Part shown: positions 25,845 to 36,580 of the stretch, one piece after another | Layout: each line of letters begins with the position of its first letter | Numbering within the stretch: the stretch's first letter is position 1 | NCBI GenBank assembly: GCA_016801885.1 | Contig: CM028903.1 | Span: 12,758,535-12,822,534 of the forward strand | DNA length: 64,000 nt | Direction: 5' to 3' | Source of the DNA: Toxotes chatareus | Taxonomy: Eukaryota; Chordata; Actinopteri; Toxotidae | Position numbers and translations under genes: made by a program | The notes under the pieces: model-generated | Told to the model about the DNA's origin: nothing | Seen by the model: the letters and a program-made list of their open reading frames with translations, nothing else | Database searches by the model: none

Positions 25845-28800
25845 TCAGCCTCTAGATTCATCCTTCTTCCAGAAGCCTCTGTTGTCATTAATAACCTGAA
25901 GAAGCCTGGTGCTCATTGTCCTCTCGACTGGGTATCTCTGGTACATGGGCAGCAATAACAGATGATGACAAGTGAGGGATTCCGGCAAACAGAGTTCAGT
26001 GGCATCAGGCAAGACAGCGATTGTCATCGTGATGCTCGCCATACCCAGGAAAGGTACGCGTTTGCAGCCTGTGACAAACACTGGTGACAATAAAATTGAA
26101 GAGATAATGGTGAGTCATCTGGTACAGCGATAAATGAGAGCATCTTAAATTCATTGAAGAAAACTTCTGAGAATACCTGCTCTTTCTTATGTCTGAAAAT
26201 GTGCCATTCCAGTGTAAAGTAAAAGTTTATAGATAATAAGCAAGATTATGCATAACACTTACGAAGGAATTTTTTCTTTTCCTCTTCTGTCAGTGTCTCA
26301 AACACCTCCCAGAAGGTAATGATGTTTGGATGCCCGGCGTGGTAGTCTCCATCATAAACTGTGTTCTGCATGGAAAAATAAAAATGCGCACATCTAAACA
26401 GAAATACAACCAACAGATTTCAGACTTCTGTCTTGGTGACTGTGAGAAAACTGTGAGAACTATTCAGTTTGTAAACCTGCACGCAAACCAAAAAAAAGGA
26501 TAAAAAGATTTTGGCATTTGGGATTTCTTGCATCGAATTGGTTGCTGTTTGGCAACTGACTTGCAAGTTTTGGATGACATCTTCACAAGCACTTGGGCAC
26601 ACAACGTTTAAAAGTAATTCCTGCTCACAACATATTTAAACTCTAATACATTAGGGGTGGTTAATCGGTCCAATTTCCTGATTCGATTCGATTACGATTA
26701 CTGAGGTCTCGATTCGATTACCAATAGATTATTGGCGGTTACTGAGTTTCCATTTGACAACAGTAACCCAAAATACACAATAAACGTATTGCACCATTAA
26801 AAAAACAGTCAGCTAGCCCAGATGGATTGGTTGCCGGTTAATGGTGTTTCTTTGTCCATTTCATGCGCCTCTCGCTTCGCTAGCATAGTAAGCTCGCTCA
26901 CTCACTAGCTCTGTTACAGGGTGTTTTGTTATGTCTGTTAGTCAAGGGGGGAGTTTTCAGTTTTTAAGTTTCAGCAGTGAGGATCACTTCCACGTTCAAA
27001 AGCCTGCAGCTCCTTGGCTGCCGCTGGGGGCTAGCTCCAGAAGTGAACAATTCTCCATTGACCCCCATGTTAAAATAGCCAACTTTACAGCCTAAAAAAA
27101 CATAATTACAGCCTGGTACATTTTTTCACAAAACGGTCACAAAACCGACTCCCCGAAACCAATGGGTGACATTACGGGTGCTACGTCCATGTTTTATACA
27201 GTCTATGCTGTTAGTCAACAGCTCCACCTTGCGGTTAAATCCTGTATGACAGCCAGTAACTGGAGAAGTCACTGCAGTGTATTGCGATAAAAAAAAAATC
27301 CATCTTTGGAAATTTAATAATCCACTCATAATCGTCAATAATGTAATCGTGATTAATCAATGATTGATTTTTTCATCACCCCTTATACATATCTTTAAAA
27401 CCTGGTATAGAATACATAGAAAAACTGTGATGAGTAAACACAGCAAGCAAACACTCAGGACAACAAAATGGGGTTCACTCCCAGGACATCTAAGGTATTT
27501 CCAGATCAGCAGTTACAGATGTTAGTTCACTCAAGGGACATCTGTTCTAAATGACCACAAGGTATAATCCTTATTTTCTTAAAAAACATCCGGGTAGAGT
27601 TTTACAACCTGAAAGAATGTGGGAAGATCTGTACAAAGGATGGTTTTGGGTACAGAATTAACAATCCTAAACTTAGTATTTCCACAAATATTGCCTAGTG
27701 GTTTTCAACCCACCTGCCTGAACACCTCCCAGTCGTAGTTTTCTTGGCCCACCATCACTGCTTGCAACTCCTCCGGCTGGAAGAAGTCCACCACGTCCAT
27801 GTCACACACTTTGAAAAACCCTCTTTTGAACGCTTCAAACACACCCTCCACTGATTTGTTGAAGATGTAGTTGACAAAAGCATCTATATACTCCTTCCTG
27901 TGAAAAGAGAGATATAAAAAAAACAATATCAGCTGACTGCTGACAAGTTCTGTGAGGTATTCTTATTCTTATTTGTATTATAAAGTTAAATAACCCTATT
28001 ACTTTATTGATCCTTCAAACTGGGGGAATTATTTATTCTCTGCATTTTACCCACACCAAGTGAACGAAACACACACACAAGCATGCACATGCACTTGAGA
28101 TGCTGGGGCAGGGGGCTGCCAACTAAGGCGCCTGAGGAGCTGGGTGGATCGGTGCCTTGCTCAGGGGCACCACAGCCATGGTCGCAGAGGAAGGGGGGAC
28201 ACGTCTCCTTCACCACCACCCATATTCGTTGTATATGGTCGAAGGCGCCACAGCTGCCCCGATTATGCAGTGAAGTTGGGTGTAAATTGTGAAGGTGGAT
28301 ATTTATGTGTTAAACAACATAAATCAAATGACAAAAAAAGATGGGAGGGGGAATGGCAGAGAAACTGATTTATTTTTTAAAATGAAGCAGACTCTAAATC
28401 TGTGCCAATTGTTGCATGCAATAATTCTGTATAAACATACCTGTTTGACCCTGTGACAAGTTTTCCAGCTTCTTCCGGATCAAGCTCAACTTTCTCACCA
28501 GCCCAGGTCACCTGTATTAAACAAGAATTACATTTAAAACTGGACCATTGGAGCAACATGTGTAGGAAACAGAGGCAAAGAATGAAAAGACAGTGGCAGT
28601 CAGTGTAACTGTGATTTAGTGAACCTACAGTGAAAGTAGTGTCCAAAGCTTTGACTTCATCAGGAGTGTAGTCTTCCAACATGTACCGCCAAGACCTGGA
28701 GACACAGCAAACATCGTGGACAATTAATTTGACATAGTCGCGACCTGTACATGATGCATTAAACAGTTTGTTCCTTAATTTTCTATTTTTCCTATTTGCA

Positions 28801-31800
28801 AAAGAAAATATCTTACTCTCCCATTACAGGGTCAAACTCCTTCATGTCATCCATTGAGGGTTTGACTCTGACCAGCTTCTTGAAGAGCACCAGTGGGAAG
28901 GGCAGGTGGACAATGTTGTGGTTGTAAAGAGCCAGGCCACACAGAACGCCGAACAGGAAGTAGCTCTTCTCCTCCACTTTTAGCTTTTTTATTGGTGAAT
29001 TTAAAAAAAAAATAATAATCAGTTATGATTTAGTAACTTTGGCAACTGTTCAAGGTTACATAAGACAAAGATGAAAAATGACTCAAGATGTACAACAGTT
29101 CAAGGTGAACAATTTCAAAGGATTAGAATGTGCAAAACCTTAACACATGATTTTCTCTTAAAATGAACTGGTCTTACCCTGGGAGGAAACCAGACCAGTG
29201 TCTTGCTCTCATTGTACATGAACATTTCAGACTCGGGAGCTATGAGCTCTTCAAACACATGGAGGAAGAAGTCCCTTTTGTTGACAACTGTCACCTTTTG
29301 GTTATCCACAAACTGCACCTGGGATACAAATAATACTCTTTTAAATACCCCACTGAACACAAACCAAATTACTATCAGCTCTTATGATAAATATCCAAGC
29401 CAAGCTTGCCTGACATCGACTCTGTGCTTGTAACAAATGGGTAAGGGACACTTAGATTAAATTGCATTATGAAAAGTGAGTGTAGGATCTTCTGTTCTAC
29501 CCATACTAAGGACTAGTGCTCTGAATATCACAGCTTGACCTTTTTTTGTCTCTTGTGAGTCCCACAAATTTGTGGACGCAGAAACCATAAGGCTGAAGTA
29601 ACGGGTAAATAAATAAATTTCAATTTAGTTTCAATGCACTAAATGTGGCAATGTGTTGATAGCATGTTTTACCAAAAGCTCCCTTTTGAAGGCTGAGTGG
29701 TCAGCTGAACTGAGCTGTCTGAAGGTGTCTTCGACCAGGTGAGATCGTCTCAGGCTTAGCTGGAAGACCGGGGCAGGGGGAGAGTCTGGACAATCTACCA
29801 GTGACTCATCAGGCCATGACAAAACCAATTCATGAATGAAATGGTGCGCTCTCTGTAATTACAAAACCCATGTTTATAAAAAAATCTCCTTACAGATGGA
29901 AAGCAGTTTTACTAGAATCACACAGCACATGAGATTTTTTAAATTAAAGCTCAAATTAAGAAACAACTGCAGCAGTACTGTTAATTTAGACGTTCACTAA
30001 ATGCTTTTAGCTGAATTAGTTTTATAATACATTCTGTACCTTCGTTATGAATGCAAAGACGTTAAAGACCGCCACTTTGCAAACCAGAGGGAACAGGAAT
30101 GGGTAGCGGCAGAAGATGGCAGGAGTGTTAACATCGTCCTTTAAGAAAGTAATTGAGGATTTATATAAAACATTTCAGCAATAAGCAGTCCAACTGAAAA
30201 TTAAAACTATTCAGGACAAATGGACAAGTCATTCTTCTGAAATACTACAACATCATGTTTACTGTACTGTATGACTTTACCTCCACTTTAGAAAATTCCC
30301 ACCAGAGAGTGACGTCCTCGACTGGCTGCACATTACCACTGATTTCCTCTACATAAAACGTGCTGAGTGGGACTTTGTAGGACTTCCCAGCTTTGTTTGC
30401 CTGCAAGCAAATAAAAATAGAAAAACATTCAAACAGAAATAGACAGAAATAATAGTTTTCCATCAAGACATTTTGTTACTTAGTACCTATTTCTACACTG
30501 CGCTCCTTTGCCATACCATCAATGAACAATGATGGTCAGACAAGTTTTAAGACATCACTTTCAGCTCTGGTAACTTTGTCAAATATTTATAGGCTTAGCA
30601 ATTAATCAATTAATAAAGGCTGAATTATTGGTAATGTCACAATTTTTAGTCTCAGTGTTCCTTCTGATCACACAACTGAATATGTCCCTTAGAGCTAAGA
30701 TTTTGTGTTCATGACATTAGTCTCGGGAAAAATTATTTAATTCCATCTTTGATCCCAAATTCAGAAAGCATAACAAATCTGGCACTAAAGTCACTGATGA
30801 GTGAAAGAAACTGACTTTGTAAAGCAGCTTGAGGACTTCCAGCAGATATTTGACTCCTGGGTTGTGAGTTGCCAAGAGGCCATTTCTTAGCATGAAGGCC
30901 AGGGCCTTCTTGAAGACCATGATGTGCTTCATCAGTATGGAGGGTGTCAGGGAGGACCACCAACCTCCTGCAGGACAAAAAAATACATAAAGTTAATTGA
31001 CAGTTTTATTATTTATACACTGTATTGTAATTTATTTTAATTTACATACACTTATTCTCATCTATCACGTGAACAGTTCACTTTTATTGTGAAAAAGCAG
31101 AGAGTATTATTTATTGCATGCAGTTTTATATTGTACAAATGTGGTCTGTGAAGGGTCCATGAATATTATTTATGACCATCGAGGACCCTATACACTTTTA
31201 AATAGAGTGAAAAATAAAAAAATAATTAAAAAATAAAAATCATAAAATTTGCTGTAGTTGATTACTTAGTAATCCCAGAGCCTTCTCGTTCAGATTTCCA
31301 ATAATGACAGCCAGAGGCAACACTCCGTTCATGACGTTAATGTCCTCTTGGAAAAGGGGGCACGTCAGCAGAATCAGCAGGATCTCAGGAGATTTTAGGA
31401 CAGTCATGGAATTAACAAGCAAGTCTAAGTGACGATCTAGTTTCACCTGAGTGAAAAAAAGAGATTTAATGAGAAAATATTGCTTATGATGTAATTTACA
31501 CAGTGTGCATTTTTTGTAGACAAATAAATCAGTGACAAAAGCAAAAAAAGACCTCAATGTGTGAAAATCATTTAAAAGGATTTCTTAACTGATTGTCTGA
31601 TCCATGGTATTGCCAGCAGCTGGTCAAAAGCTTGGTCAGCAGCCTCAAGGTCCACAGTTAGGGCACCTGCTTCTAATGAGGACCCACTGATGATGAAGGC
31701 GAAGCATTAAAACATAGAAGTAAGTGGGCAATACCATTCTTTTAACTCTAAAACCTACTTTCCTCACCTGAACACTATAACTGTAGCACCAATTAAAAAC

Positions 31801-34800
31801 CAGGACTTACCTGGCTTTTGTGAAACTTGCAACAAGACTTGAACTTGTCAGAAACATCGAGGTAATTTCTCTGCCGCACAAAGAGAGAAAAGCATTATAA
31901 GGGTCCAGAAACTGTAGTTACTGAAGAGAAGGAAATACAAAATTACAAAGATTACCCCCTGGCCTCTGCATTGCCATGTCTCATTGACAGCAATCTTTGC
32001 AGTTTTTTCTCATCAAGACGTCCAGTTATCTGCCCATGGCCCAAGTTCTTGAAAGAAAAAAAGTAAACATAACTTTAAAGGCAGCCAGCTTAATGACTTT
32101 TATCATCGTAACAACTTTTAATGCTTAGGGGAATAAAAAAAAAATATGTGAATGTCACTTTACACATGCTAAGAGTAAAAGTTTTTTTGTATTTCTTTTT
32201 TCAGAAAGTCATTAAAAATGATGAGTCTTTAAAAATTTCACATATTACCTGTGCAGGTGAAGAGTAAATGAAGTTTGCATTCCACCCAGCTGTTATTTTC
32301 AAGTCTGATTAAACAAATAAAAACAAATAAAAACAAATGTAGAAATGTCAATTAAATCTGCTGGTCTTGCACAGCCTAATCTAAACCAACATGTGACAAT
32401 CAAGATCCTTAAATATTAATTTTACTAAATAATTTACTGCCATCTTTTGTAACTGTTGACTCTAATTGAATTGTCTTTTACAGCCATGTTACTGCTACAT
32501 GTTACTAAGTTACTTGCATCTCCTGGGATAATTTGAAGTTAAAGGGAGGGGGTGTGAACAAGATCAAAGACAGATTCTCATTTAAATCTATTAAATACCA
32601 CCGCACCAGTACATGCATACCATTGGGTGTGGCTGCTGCACTGTCAGCAATCCATGGAAGTTGAACCAGAGTGGGACTCAGACTGTTCTCTGGTTGTCCA
32701 GTCCCAATTTGACCTTCGACCCCATTACCAAAAGCCCACAGGTGGCCAGAGGAGCCCAAAACAAGAGTGTGATACCTGGGAAACAATTGTGAATTTGAAT
32801 TTAAAATAAATAACTGATATGACATAAAAGTATTCTACAATGGTAGATTACTAGTTGTGCTAATACTTTGGAGTTTCTCCAACTGACCATAAATATGAGC
32901 TTATAATTCTGTCACCCTAAAAATTCCAAAATTAAGTAAGCTTATCTTAAATAAAATGTAGTTTCAGCATGCAGATAAGCACACTTAAAATTTTTTACCG
33001 GCCACATGCAATCTGTGAGGCGGGTCCGTCCAGACCGTCGACCTGTCTGGGTCTCTTTTCATCAGCAGAGGAGTTGTGACCCAGCTGACCGTATCTTCCC
33101 TCTCCAAACGTGAACACCTTACCATCCTAGAAATCACGGCATCACATAACATCATTAGAAGAAATGCCTTGGGCTTATTTTCATCACAATGTGATAATTG
33201 TAATAATCATTGGGTGAAGTCAGAAGATTTCGTCACATTCTAGTTCTGCACCTTAGTTAACACAGCTGAGTGTGCCTCTCCACAGCTTATGTAGGAGACA
33301 CCCAGAGGTCTGAGGGCAGGTACCATACAGATGTTAAACCTTCCTGTTAGTGATGGAATGAAATGGAAACAAATGGAGAACATGTTTATTTCAAATTAAT
33401 AAAAACTGAGGTTTTGGTGAAGTTTCAATACTTAGGTTATTATCCCTATTTTTTTCTTCAGAAAAATAAATAACCAGCAATCTTTGAAAAAACAAGAATG
33501 TCACTTTACAACACTTAGCACTATTCTGAATATTATTTCCAGGATCCTAAAAAAGCTCTGCTAACTATGTAGAGTAAAAAAAATCTTTGTTTTTTTCCCA
33601 AAGTAGCTTTTTGACTCAAATACATTGGCAATACATGTGAAGAAGTATATATCCTGACGTGTAGAATTGGTCTGACAGTTAACAATGAACTCTACCTTTA
33701 TCAACAATCTACTGCATGTGAACAAGTGAGTGTATGACTGAGTTAAGATAAATTATTTGTACCCCTCTCATCCTCCCGGTTGAGGCCCAGCTGGCCAGAT
33801 TTATTGGCCCCACAGCAGTACACCAAGCCTGGGAGTGTGAGGAACAGAGTATGGCTCGCTCCGGCTGCAATCTGGGTCACTGCTACACCGGACAGAGCAC
33901 AAACCAGGACGGGTGTGTACTGCAGTGACACCTCCTTCCCCAGACCCAGCTGACCATGACTGTTCAAACCCCACGAGAAGACATCTCCTCCTGGAAAGTG
34001 GTAAATAGTGCAGAGAAAGTTTGTTTTATTCAGCTTCATTGTCTGTATACTTCCCCATCAGTGGTAAAAAAAAAAAATAAAAAATAAAAAATAAATTAAT
34101 GTTCTTTTAATATTTAAAAAAAGGATACAGAATCGGCTGACCTCTTAATTGACCCACAATACGCACGCCATAAAGAGCAATTACACTTAAGCTAATTCAT
34201 ATAATAATCAGCTAATATTCAGCATAGTAATTTTCATATATAACACAGGTAGTCTTAAGGGGAAACTTGTATCCAAGCATATTTAGGAGTTATATGTTGC
34301 TTGTTTTGAATATTTAACCAGGATGGGATCAGAAAAGAGAAAAGCTGAATGCTGACTATAATGTTGCAGTTGTGCAGTTGGTCAGTTGAAGCTGCTAATG
34401 CTAAAGAAAATCATAAATTGCTATTAAATGCAAGTACTTTATCGTGTCTGCAGGGAACTGGAAAACTGGATTTGGCACAGCGAAGTATAAAAATAAAAAC
34501 AAATCATTATAACATTATTAAACTTTGAAAGATGTGAAACTGGTGTTGGCACTGCTCCATATAAACACACAAAGATGTCACCAGTGTGTTCAGTCTTACC
34601 TTTGGTCAGTGCCAGAGAATGTGAGTTTCCACAAGCAACTTGAATCACAGGTAGTGGCAGTGATACCTTACTGTAAGTTGAAAAGACAGTTAAAAAAAAA
34701 CTTTGTACTTTCCACTAACTTTCAGTGGTTAGTGTGCAAATTCATGTATTCCAGTGATCTTGCCTTGGTATGTGGTTTTTGCATAGTGCATTCGGTAACA

Positions 34801-35784
34801 TCCCCAGCTGTCCATCCTCTGCAGCCCCCCAGGAGAACACCTCTCCTGATGCACACACCGCCAAACAGTGGTCCTGCCCACAAGCCATCCCCACAACATC
34901 ACCCAGCCTCTCCACACGGCCTTACACAGGATGACAGAGATTCACACACAAACACACACTTTAAAGAGCAGCAATACACGTGCTATATAATAATCTCAAT
35001 CCAGTGTTATATATGAGATTAATACAGAGCCAAACCTAAGCATGGCACTGAAACCTGTTCTTATTTACAGGAGTGGGATACTGTACCGTTTTAAGGCACT
35101 TATATTTAAAATCAAAACTAAACCCAGACCGTGAATGCAACACTGCCCTGAATGTCCACCCTCCCCACATTCACATGAACTCAGTGCAAAATAAAGAGCA
35201 GTTCCTACTTAACTTTCGTTACCTGGACTAACACGCGGGAAACGAAACTGAAACTCAGTTCAGTTAACAACTAGATTGCGTTGTGTTTGGGGCTTTGACT
35301 CATTGGCTGCAATAAACCCACCAGGCTTTCAGGGTAGTAGTAAAACACATTAAAGTCTTTCCTAAAATAAAACTGTATTGACAGAGTCATGAATAATAAC
35401 CAAAGAACCAGATAATACTGCAGTTAACGTTCAACAGTCATTAGAAAAAAGATTAAAAGATTAATTTTCAAGGGCAGAAGGACTATTATATGACCGTTCT
35501 GCAAACAAAAAAGAAAAGAAAAGAAAAGAATAAAAAAGAAAAGAAAAAAGACATCATTACTTACCCGGAGTCCCTCCATCTTGAGATTTCTTTCGTCCAA
35601 GTTGTCCCTGTGAGTTGTGTCCACATGAGAAAACGCCTCCATCTCTGGTGAGGAATAAAGTGTGCCGATCCCCGCAGCAGATGCTGGTTATAACGCCGGG
35701 GACAGTCCAGGACACCGGACTGAGGGCATTCTGTGGACCGAACTGTCCACTGGAGCTGTCTCCCCAGCAGTAAAGCTGCACCAT
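25845..35784 (-). CDS. Small HERC-family E3 ubiquitin ligase (RCC1 repeats + HECT), complete
   Basis: Coding exons: 35784-35565, 34920-34764, 34670-34600, 33990-33763, 33343-33252, 33126-32999, 32775-32621, 32304-32249, 32047-31956, 31870-31811, 31686-31590, 31446-31266, 30967-30816, 30400-30281, 30138-30040, 29852-29673, 29318-29178, 28983-28817, 28695-28629, 28511-28441, 27897-27714, 26365-26263, 26080-25845. They sum to 3057 nt in frame, giving 1018 aa, close to mammalian HERC5/HERC6 and slightly shorter than HERC3/HERC4. Residues 1 to about 370 are RCC1 blades (LYCWGDSSSGQFG, VFSWGLNSHGQLGLG, VFTFGEGRYGQLGH, LWAFGNGVEGQIG). The C-terminal third is a HECT domain, with FGVLCGLALYN, FQPEELQAVMVG and YDGDYHAGHP; the predicted ubiquitin-accepting cysteine is C978, in ESLTCHHLLLLP. 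The start sits in a good Kozak context (GACATGG). The product should transfer ubiquitin, or an ubiquitin-like protein, from an E2 to substrates. Which HERC paralogue it is (3, 4, 5/6 or a fish-specific one) needs a tree. Confidence 0.93.
26651..27385. mobile_element. PIF/Harbinger-like MITE in a HERC intron
   Basis: The element begins GGGGTGGTTAATCG and ends with the inverted counterpart ...CATCACCCC. It is flanked on both sides by the trinucleotide TTA, matching the 3-bp TWA target duplication of PIF/Harbinger transposons. Sub-terminal ATTCGATTACGATTA-type and TAATCGTGATTAATC segments extend the inverted repeat imperfectly. It has no transposase frame, so it is non-autonomous. It lies in the intron between HERC exons 27897-27714 and 26365-26263, and it hosts a second insertion. 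The family call is from the ends and target duplication only. Confidence 0.6.
26946..27207. mobile_element. Nested short element with 11-bp target duplication
   Basis: A 262-bp segment is bracketed by identical copies of CTGTTAGTCAA at 26935-26945 and 27208-27218. This indicates an insertion into the older MITE. Its right end (complement CATAGACTGTATAAAACATGG) and the interior (complement CACCCATTGGTTTCGGGGAG) resemble a short non-coding repeat that I recall as frequent in fish genomes. No coding capacity is seen. Confidence 0.6.
28000..28275. repeat. Dispersed teleost repeat in a HERC intron
   Basis: The run from ACTTTATTGATCCTTC through CTCTGCATTTTACCC to GTGCCTTGCTCAGGGGCAC resembles a widespread fish interspersed repeat often seen in introns. 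The open frames across it on both strands are therefore not exons. The family name is uncertain. It lies between HERC exons 28511-28441 and 27897-27714. Confidence 0.5.
34671..34763 (-). other. GC-AG intron in the HERC gene
   Basis: The only frame-consistent join between HERC coding exons 2 and 3 uses a GC donor: exon ...CCAAG, then intron GCAAGA..., closing at TTACAG. Reading past this point meets a TGA within seven codons, and no GT donor lies in the remaining open stretch. The join restores an RCC1-type sequence (IPSKVSLPLPVIQVACGNSH). The flanks match the known GC-donor preference (AAG before, CAAG-type after). Intron length is 93 bp. Confidence 0.75.
35244..35255 (-). promoter_or_regulatory. 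ISRE-like element in HERC intron 1
   Basis: The plus strand reads GGGAAACGAAACTGAAACT here. It contains GAAACTGAAACT, a perfect match to the interferon-stimulated response element core GAAANNGAAACT. On the coding strand of HERC this is AGTTTCAGTTTC, the classical orientation. It lies in intron 1, about 0.54 kb downstream of the start codon. A role as an intronic enhancer or second promoter is inference. Mammalian HERC5 and HERC6 are interferon-induced, which makes the match noteworthy. Confidence 0.55.
35506..35550 (+). repeat. AAAAG-type simple repeat
   Basis: An imperfect run of AAAAG/AAAAAG units lies a few bases inside intron 1 of HERC, close to the exon 1 donor at 35564. On the coding strand it is a CTTTT tract. 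Confidence 0.85.
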
Positions 35785-36080
35785 GTCTCCACCTAGACTG
35801 AAGCGTCTGAGGGCACGCTCGCCCTATTTACCCCAGCTGACGCCGCCTTCAAGTGCTGTCAGAGATATCACAATCACAAACGGAAATATGTACTTGAACA
35901 ACTTGTTTTGCGAATTTGGTTTATTAAATGGCTCCTTTGTACGCCTTAAAGTACGAGACACGATTTCTTCTAAGTTTGTCGCTGATCACAGTTCGTCACT
36001 TATGTTTATCTAAAAACAAGCAAGCACAGGAGTGCCCGAATTTACGAGCGAACAACGAAGACAGCATCCGTTTCGATGTG

Positions 36081-36111
36081 TTTTTTTTTTTTGGGGGGGG
36101 GGGGGGGGGGG
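36081..36111 (+). repeat. T12-G19 homopolymer pair
   Basis: A run of 12 T is followed directly by 19 G. It sits about 300 bp upstream of the HERC start codon and just past the probable 3' end of the NWD-like gene. On the coding strand it is C19 followed by A12. Length is likely variable or poorly called. Confidence 0.85.
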
Positions 36112-36150
36112 TTATGGTGAAGTGACACAGACATAAATTAAAAACCAAAT

Positions 36151-36156
36151 TTTATT
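36151..36156 (-). promoter_or_regulatory. Candidate polyadenylation signal of the NWD-like gene
   Basis: The minus strand carries AATAAA about 425 bp beyond the NWD-like stop codon. It is the best-placed hexamer before the HERC upstream region, so a 3' UTR of roughly 0.43-0.45 kb is inferred. Confidence 0.5.
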
Positions 36157-36580
36157 TCAAATGCATGTGCCAAGATCCTCTCTGTTTTAACAATATATAA
36201 AGACACAGAATACAGTAGATATGGTGCAAACTGATCAGACAGAGGTTTTGTTTTCACAGAAATGAAACTCAGGAAAACACTGTTTCTGCAGAGATATCAT
36301 AAACTCAGGCCAGCTGAAAGTGAAACAAACGATGGTGCAGTTATAGATTGCGGTGTTGTCTGGTTAGAAAACAGTCCATCATATTTGCCCCAGAAGTGAC
36401 TGAAGCAAACGACACTTGTAGTATTTTTATTTATATATTCATATATACACAAACCTATACGTACAACAACCTCTGATTTCTATCACATATGTTTCACTTC
36501 ACATTGTTCTGTCAAATTTATCATCTTTTTACATTTTAAAAACACAATCCTTGTCCAGCAGTATAGTATACAGAATAATC

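Noticed and set aside
28083..28368. Overlapping open frames of about 70 codons on both strands near 28.0-28.4 kb.
   Set aside because: They lie in a dispersed intronic repeat and do not join in frame to any HERC exon.
34525..35016. Plus-strand frame of 163 codons overlapping HERC exons 2 and 3.
   Set aside because: It runs antisense through RCC1 exons and intron, has no recognisable domain and no promoter signal. HERC exons on the other strand explain the open frame.
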